A stretch of DNA of 64,000 nucleotides from Triglochin maritima. Its lineage: Eukaryota; Streptophyta; Magnoliopsida; Alismatales; Juncaginaceae. The stretch's first letter is position 1, and every line of letters begins with the position of its first letter. The stretch lies in NCBI GenBank assembly GCA_963682175.1, contig OY821786.1, positions 25,442,501-25,506,500 of the forward strand, in the 5' to 3' direction. Under the pieces are notes generated by a model. The model was given only the letters and a program-made list of their open reading frames with translations. It was not told where the DNA came from and searched no databases. Positions 58,291 through 64,000 of the stretch are shown one piece after another. Made by a program: the position numbers and the translations under genes.

Positions 58291-58940
58291 AATGGGTTTT
58301 CAAGAGGAAGATTGACATGGATGGGAACTTGACAACCTACAAAGCGATGCTTGTCACAACAAGGTTGCACTAAAGTTCAAGGAATTGACTATGATGAAAC
58401 TTTTTCACCGGTTGCCATGTTCAAGTCTATTCGGATTATGCTCGTTACTGACGCATTTCATGATTATGAGATATGGCAAATGGATGTCAAAACACCGTTC
58501 CTAAATGGGAACTTGGAGGAGGATTTGTACATGGTACAACCTCAAGGTTTTGAAGATCCAAAGAATAGCAGGAAAGTATGCAAGCTTCAAAGATCCATTT
58601 ATGCATTGAAGCAAGCATCAAGGAGTTGGAACAAGCGCTTTGACGAAGAAGTCAAAAAGATTCACTTCATCCAAAGTAAGGAAGAGCCTTGTATATACAA
58701 GAAGGGTAGTGGGAGCCACATAATGTTCTTGATCTTATATGTCGATGACATACTCCTCATGGGAAATCATATACCTTTGCTTGAGCAAACGAGAAGTTCA
58801 TTGAAATCTGCATTTTTGATGAAAGATATGGGTGAGGCTCAATACATATTGGGAATCAAGATATATATAGAGATAGATCCTGTAGACTCATTGGCCGAAA
58901 TCAACGTACATACATTGACAAGGTCTTCAAAAGGTTTATC
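58275..58940 (+). pseudogene. C3 reverse transcriptase
   Basis: Opens with NKWVFKRKIDMDGNLTTYKA, then a frameshift near 58355. The frame at 58351-58944 has VQGIDYDETFSPVAMF, WQMDVKTPFLNGNL (motif A Asp), QPQGFEDP, ALKQASRSW and LILYVDDILLMGN, with the catalytic YVDD at 58738-58749. A second frameshift occurs at about 58900. RVT_2 family of copia elements. Confidence 0.88.
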
Positions 58941-59852
58941 ATGAACAACTCCAAAAAGGACAATGTGTCAATGAGTATGGGTGTGCAACTCAAGAAGTCT
59001 CAACGTGCTGAATCACGTAAAGACTTGGAGTACATGAAAGATATCCCTTATGCTTTGGCAATAGGATCGATCATGTACGCGATGACTTGCACAAAACCCG
59101 ATGTCTCGTATGCTCTAAGCATGACAAGTCATCACCAATCCAACGCAGGTCCTGAGCATTGGACTGCGGTCAAGAATATTCTGAGGTACCTTAACCGGAC
59201 CAAAGATAAGTTTCTTGTTTATGGGGGACAAAGGGAGTTAATAGCCGAGGGCTATTCGGATGCGAGTTTCATGAGTGATCCCGACGATAGAAGGTCGCAT
59301 TTAGGATACGTCTTCCTTCTGAATGGTGGAGCTGTGAGTTGGCATAGTTGGAAGCAAAGCACTACGGCCGACTCAACCACCGCTTCCGAAGTAATGGTTG
59401 TCGCTGAAGTGGGCAAGGAAGGAGTGTGGATTAAGAAGTTCCTTGAAGAGTTTGGAGTAGTTCCCTCCTGCGAGGGACCAATAGAGCTATTTTGCGATAA
59501 TAGTGCATCTATCTCGCAAATCAAGGATCCCAAATCACACCACAAAGTGAAGTACATGGATCGCAAGTACTTTGTCACACATGACGTAATCGACGAAGGC
59601 AAAACAAATATGTTATGGGTGGACACAGACAACAACACAACTGATCCATTCACCAAACCCTTATCCCAATTGAGTGATGGCAACCGGTCAAACGATATCA
59701 CCAAACAGCAACACAGCAAGCATAATCCGAATAGACTTGAACATGGAAACCGGTCAAACGATTATCGTTGCCCCTCTTATATGAGTGATGATAACCAAGG
59801 GCGAAATGTATTTCGAGTCCATGGGTTTGAGGAACCATACGGATTGGCTTGA
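58941..59852 (+). pseudogene. C3 RNase H and C-terminal extension
   Basis: Open for 303 codons. It has SIMYAMTCTKPDVSYALSM, the RNase H motifs EGYSDASFMSDPDDRRSHLG and the TASEVMVVAEVGKEGVWIKK and ELFCDNSASISQ segments, and KYFVTHDVIDEGKTNMLWV with DPFTKPL near the usual end. Beyond DPFTKPL it continues some 65 residues, including the repeated motif NRSND at 59680-59760. Part of this extension is identical to LTR sequence. Confidence 0.85.
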
Positions 59853-59929
59853 TGAGTGATTAGAGAGGGTTACCCTAGTTATTATTATTTTATACATTGA
59901 GAATGTATGTGAAAGAAAACTTTGATAAC

Positions 59930-59940
59930 AAGTGGGAGAT
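59930..59940 (+). promoter_or_regulatory. C3 polypurine tract
   Basis: AAGTGGGAGAT lies directly before the 3' LTR, the usual place of the plus-strand primer. Confidence 0.7.
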
Positions 59941-62120
59941 TGAAAGAAATATGTTCTAAAAGTTTTACTTTTATATGTCAATTATTATGAAATGGATGTG
60001 CAAATATTTTGTTCCTTGATTATAGTATTCGTCTTTTGGAAGTGTTAAGGAAGAGGTGCTTGGTCCTTAACCGTAGAGCTCTAAAAGATAATGGTTTACA
60101 TAAATCAAAAGTTATTCACAATCATGGTAATTAACATGGAACATTAATCACCCAGATAAGATTGTCGTGTTGCTCATCGATTGTTGTAGCTCTACAAATA
60201 ATTGACGACACGAGTATATAAAAGAGGAAAAAATTACTTTTATATATTGAATAGACCTAACAAGTAAAACAATATGGAATTGTGTTTCGTGTCATTAGTG
60301 TTTTACTGTGTCTTCGATCCTATGATATGAGACTTATATCTTTTCACTCAAGAATTGCTTAATTTGATTATTGTCAAAAGCTATCAGTGACTATAGTGAT
60401 AAAGGCAATAGTTGGTTGAACATGACTTGTGTTGGAAAAGATAGGTAGTCAAACGATTATCGTTTCCCCTCTTAATTGAGTGATGATATTAGTGGGCCCC
60501 TTGATAAAGCAAAATTATAATGTGCACAATGTAACTTGAGTTAAGTTACATAGTTATAAGTAGCGTAGAGAGATGAAGAAATGAATATAATACAAAGGTG
60601 ACACATTTCTACTTTGTATGTATTCTTAATATCATGTGGCATGGGACAGACACAAGTGGTGCACTTACATCACTAAGTAGATCGTGTTTAGTTCGAGTGG
60701 AACAAAGACATCTATGCTAATTGGGTAACTATAATGTGTAGCTAGATACCGCTTATAGTTTGAGATATTAAGTGTTTAATATCGCTGTCGATTTAGCTTA
60801 GATCGTCCTATAGGTCACACCACAAAACTGGGAAACCAGAAGCTTGATTTTGAGTTCATATGATGTGTCGGGTTTGATGTGAAAAAGGGACACATGTGCT
60901 AAACGAATAAAATGAATATGTCATGAGAATTGACATAATTAGAATTATAATAAATTCATATGAGGTGTGTATATTATGGGGTGTAATAATTTAATATTAC
61001 ATAGTATAATATATTGCATAGGATATGAATTTGCTAAAAACCCTAAAAGATCAAATTTTGTTGGAAATAAATCCAAAATTTCACAAAGGGAAAATCGTTG
61101 TCAAACACGGTAAACCGTTTAGGGTTCGGTCAACCGAGGTGTCTTCGGAACGGTCAACCGAACAGGGAACGGGTAAACACAATTGGTCGACCAAAATTAT
61201 CTGGAGTGCCTGGACAATTGGGTTCAGTCAACCGAGCGTGAACGGTCAACCGAGAGAAAATATCATGGGATATTTTTGGTAGACCGAATGTGACACGGTC
61301 GTCCAATGAATATTCGCCTGGAGAAATTTTGGTGGGTCAACGGTCGACTGGAGCAAGACGCGGATCGTCTCAATTTTTCCAGAGAATTTTTCTCATGCAT
61401 ATTCGGTCGATCGTCTAGCTCATGGTCCACCGAACATGTGTTAAAACCTATTGGTTAGGTTAACCGAGAAGAATTCGGTCAACCGAACAGTGTGATTTTT
61501 GCCTGAATTATTAAGAGAATATTTAGATCATGGGTTGGATTAATTCCAGATTTAATCAAATGTTTTTGAGGATGCTTATGTGGAAATTTGAGATTAATTT
61601 TAGGAGAGAATAAGCAAGGGATCATGACTAAAGAATAGTTCTTGATGAGGATGTTTTTGGGAGCCTATCAAAGGACCCCTCATCCTACTTGTTTAAGGGA
61701 ATGCAAAAATTCTTTCTCTCATTAATCTCTCCCTTAATCACTACGAAAATCTCTTAATAGTTTTATGTTTTGGAGATAGAAATCTCAGGATCTTAAAGAG
61801 GGGTTATTGTCTAGATTCTAAGCCTAATTAGAGATTGATTGGCTAGCTCATTTCTATCTAATTTTGTTTAGAGTTTGTTGAACACTTGGAGGCGAATCGG
61901 CGGGCGATTCGACGAGCAACGAAACTCCGGATCTTCTAAAAGGTTTTAGAGAACCTTTGGGTACGATCCTCTATCCTTTGTTTACTTTAATATGTGTAGA
62001 AATGAATGATATTAGAATAAAAAAATACACGTACGTAAAATCAATGAAAATATGAAATCGATCTTGTATGTTGCATTAATTTTTTTTTTAAAAACATACG
62101 TGGGGACACGAAATACTACA
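59941..62120 (+). repeat. C3 3' LTR
   Basis: 2,180 bp, TGAAAGAAATATG to ACTACA. It aligns along its length with the 5' LTR, with palindromes at about 61130-61490. It has one extra motif (around 61226-61250) relative to the 5' LTR. Confidence 0.9.
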
Positions 62121-62125
62121 ATAAT
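62121..62125. repeat. Target-site duplication ATAAT, right copy
   Basis: Matches 52841-52845; LTR-G sequence resumes after it. Confidence 0.85.
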
Positions 62126-62752
62126 CACATCACATATTTCTGCACCCCCTAAATGGGGATGGAACTACTCACTAATCATTACACTACAACTTACATTAAC
62201 AAAATGAAACATTCTACTGAAAGGAAATTAAACTAAACAAGCAAGAAATATTAAAGAAGCTAATTGAAAGGACACAAAAGTAAAGAAGCATGCAACACAT
62301 ATGAAAGGAATTTAAACTAAGAAAGAAGCAACATAACTAAAACAAAACTTTATTAATTTCAAACTCACAATACAAGTTGCCTCTCCCTACTTGAGATTTT
62401 GCTCCAAGGCTCACTTCAAGTAGAGAGCATGACCACCAAGCATGTGTAGAATACAAGGGGGGAGGAGGAGTTCGATCTATAGTCAAAGAAAAAGGTAATC
62501 GGGGACAATCCCCCGGTATGGGACTAAACATATACAAAACATAGACTAAATACACCCTAATACATAACCCGACTAAACCGCATCGGATCCGGACCAATCC
62601 AGACCGCCAATTAACGGTCTTGTACCGCCAATTTGCGGTTTTTAAGGTCCAGATCAGGTCAGGTGTTGGGGTGAGGTTGTTTGGCTCAATTTCTTCATGT
62701 TTGATGCACTCTAATCGGTTGTGTAGGCTGCGACCCGAATCCAATTGGCAAA
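62126..62752 (-). mobile_element. LTR-G copy 7, right part
   Basis: Continues the LTR interrupted by C3. It ends abruptly near 62752, about 270 bp short of the expected LTR start, against LINE C. Its TATA box is decayed (GATCTATAG near 62475). Confidence 0.78.
62604..62640. promoter_or_regulatory. Palindrome pair, LTR-G copy 7
   Basis: ACCGCCAATTAACGGT at 62604-62619 and ACCGCCAATTTGCGGT at 62625-62640, starts 21 bp apart. Confidence 0.83.
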
Positions 62753-62756
62753 GGAT

Positions 62757-63753
62757 AAGATTCAATACAAAGTGGGAAATGTGACAAAAATTAGATTCTT
62801 CACTGATCTATGGTGTGGGTTGCCTTTGCTATCATCACCGGGGGGAAAGCGTCAGTATGACATGGGAGTTCCAAAGGACACTTTGGTATCATATTTTATC
62901 CATGAGGGTGCGTGGCTACATCCTGAGCCGAGGTCCTTCGAGATGGCGGTGTTGTGACCTATAATACTACAAATAACCACACATGGAGGACGAGACACTT
63001 CCATAAGGGTTGGAGCAAAGAGTGAGTTATTTTCTATCAATGAAGCATGGAATTGGGTGGTACCTAGGCATAGGTAAGGGGGCTGGTCAGAGTTTGTGTG
63101 GCATAAATACCACATCCCAAGGCACACCCTCACACTTTGGAGAGCTTTGCGAGGTCGGCTGTTGAGAAATCATTCATGCGAGCTCGGGGTGCAAATCATG
63201 ACCCCATGTGTGCACTATGCGAAGAGAAGGACAAAGATATGGTTCACCACTTTTGGGAATGTAGCTTCATTAGGTATATATGGCTACAAATGCTATGGAT
63301 ACTAGAGCTAGATACGAGGATGGGAAGAACACTTAACGTGGAGGTGGATAAGGTGAAGGTGATCCGGGTAAACATAGCACAATGAACTACCGTACGACTA
63401 GCTCTTGCTCCAACCGTCCATGAGTGCTGGAAAGAGAGAAATAGGCGGATATTTGACAATGAGATGCATCGACCCGGAGATGTGAGCATGACCATCAAGG
63501 AGGCGGTGCGAGCAATGGGCACAAGAACTCAGGAAATTCGAGAGGACCCCGAGGCTTTGAGATTGTATGAGATTAGATGGACTTAGGTATGACACATGTT
63601 AGGTGGTCATGAGTATTTCGTAGCTTAGAGTAGATTCTAGTTATGTACTTAGCATAACTCGAGGGTTGTAATAGACACATTTTTGTAGGCTGTAAATCCA
63701 TACATACATCAATACTAGAGGCTATGCCTCCCTTTTTGCTTTGCAAAAAAAAA
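62757..63753 (+). mobile_element. LINE C: 5'-truncated LINE 3' end
   Basis: Plus strand, about 1 kb. It starts within the post-RT region (YKVGNVTKIRFFTDLWCGLP), continues through the zf-RVT region (WHKYHIPRHTLTLWRALRGRL at 63096, then ARGANHDPMCALCEEKD) and ECWKERNRRIF near 63425, and ends with a 3' UTR, the hairpin GAGGCTATGCCTC (63719) and an A-run at 63745-63753. Its first 330 bp are homologous to LINE B 51815-52156 but differ enough to be a separate copy. Confidence 0.85.
63719..63731 (+). other. LINE 3'-terminal hairpin
   Basis: GAGGC-TAT-GCCTC forms a perfect 5-bp stem just upstream of the A-run. LINE D (about 28315-28330) and LINE E (about 29495-29512) have the same element on the minus strand; LINE A has a weaker version. 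Confidence 0.7.
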
Positions 63754-64000
63754 GAGATAAGGAGGGAGTGAAACGTAGAAGGAGAGAGTGAATTAGAATG
63801 AGTAGAGACAGGAGAGAGAGAAAGAGAGAAGAAGTAGAGAGAGGAAGGAGAGGGAGAGGAAGAAAGAGTGAAGAAGCAGAGAGAGAAGGAGAAGGAGTAT
63901 TAAAAAGACAAGAAGAAAAAGGAGAGAGGAGAAGGAGAGAGAGGGAGTGAAGGAGATGGAGATGGAGAGAGGAGAGAGGAGGAGGAGAGATCGATAGAGG
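63754..64000. repeat. Purine-rich repeat, block 5
   Basis: Follows the LINE C A-run to the window edge. The opening GATAAGGAGGGAGTG and the segment GAGTGAATTAGAATGAG match, in inverse, block 1 around 27110-27155. Confidence 0.75.

Larger units (their letters stand above)
52846..62120 (+). mobile_element. C3: near-complete Ty1/copia element
   Basis: 9,275 bp with both LTRs, PBS, long leader, gag, protease, partial integrase, RT, RNase H and polypurine tract, flanked by exact ATAAT within LTR-G copy 7. Gag to integrase follow one frame with three in-frame stops; two frameshifts follow in RT/RNase H, and an internal deletion removes the integrase C-terminal half. The first 150 bp or so of the two LTRs differ at about 11 positions by eye. 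Confidence 0.92.

Noticed and set aside
1..64000. Search for host protein-coding genes, tRNA or rRNA genes
   Set aside because: All recognisable coding belongs to retroelements. I saw no tRNA-like or rRNA-like segment; the only tRNA-related strings are primer binding sites.

Overview
This window is nuclear DNA from a flowering plant, almost certainly a gene-poor, repeat-dense (heterochromatin-like) region. I find no host gene. Nearly every base belongs to nested, mostly broken retroelements: Athila/Tat-type Ty3 elements (PBS matching tRNA-Asp, Asp-Leu-Gly protease), Ty1/copia elements (PBS matching initiator Met-tRNA), L1-type LINEs (DUF4283 ORF1, APE endonuclease, FADD reverse transcriptase, zf-RVT), a Ty3 chromovirus pol fragment, and long purine/pyrimidine repeat tracts. 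The species cannot be told from this sequence.

Names used below. E1 to E5 are Athila-type gag elements; their LTR family is LTR-G (TGATTGACATC...TTCAATCA). C1, C2 and C3 are LTR families of copia or probable copia type. LINE A to E are five LINE copies.

Layout. 1-560: E1 gag start and leader (minus). 561-3283: 2.7-kb chromovirus-type LTR (minus). 3284-10031: E2 (plus), gag-protease without pol, with its 3' LTR. 10032-11154: palindrome-rich remnant. 11155-18526: E3 (minus) between two LTR-G copies, one of them split by a solo LTR-G (11680-13235, target duplication CAGCC). 18697-26605: E4 (minus), split by the small copia element C1 (22190-25168, duplication GTAGG). 26606-31320: pyrimidine-rich repeat holding LINE D and LINE E. 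31321-37495: LINE A (minus), split by a solo C2 LTR. 37496-38611: chromovirus integrase fragment. 38612-40793: truncated C2 LTR, split by another solo LTR-G (duplication TGGAG). 40794-44446: E5 (minus). 44447-45914: purine-rich repeat. 45915-52156: LINE B (plus), split by a solo C2 LTR. 52157-62752: truncated LTR-G, split by the 9.3-kb copia element C3 (duplication ATAAT). 62757-63753: LINE C 3' end. 63754-64000: purine repeat again.

The most interesting signal is a cis-acting pattern and not a gene. LTRs of unrelated families carry pairs of palindromes about two helical turns apart. In LTR-G, in C1 and in one gag leader the palindrome is ACCGCCAATTGGCGGT, with starts exactly 21 bp apart at nine places. 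In C2, less regularly in C3, and in the 10-kb remnant it is CGGTCGACCG, usually 21-23 bp apart. Other points: a pol-less gag-protease lineage with a conserved C-terminal tail (E2, E4, E5); a dispersed pyrimidine-rich tandem repeat of about 0.5 kb period that repeatedly receives LINEs; and a conserved hairpin at the LINE 3' end.
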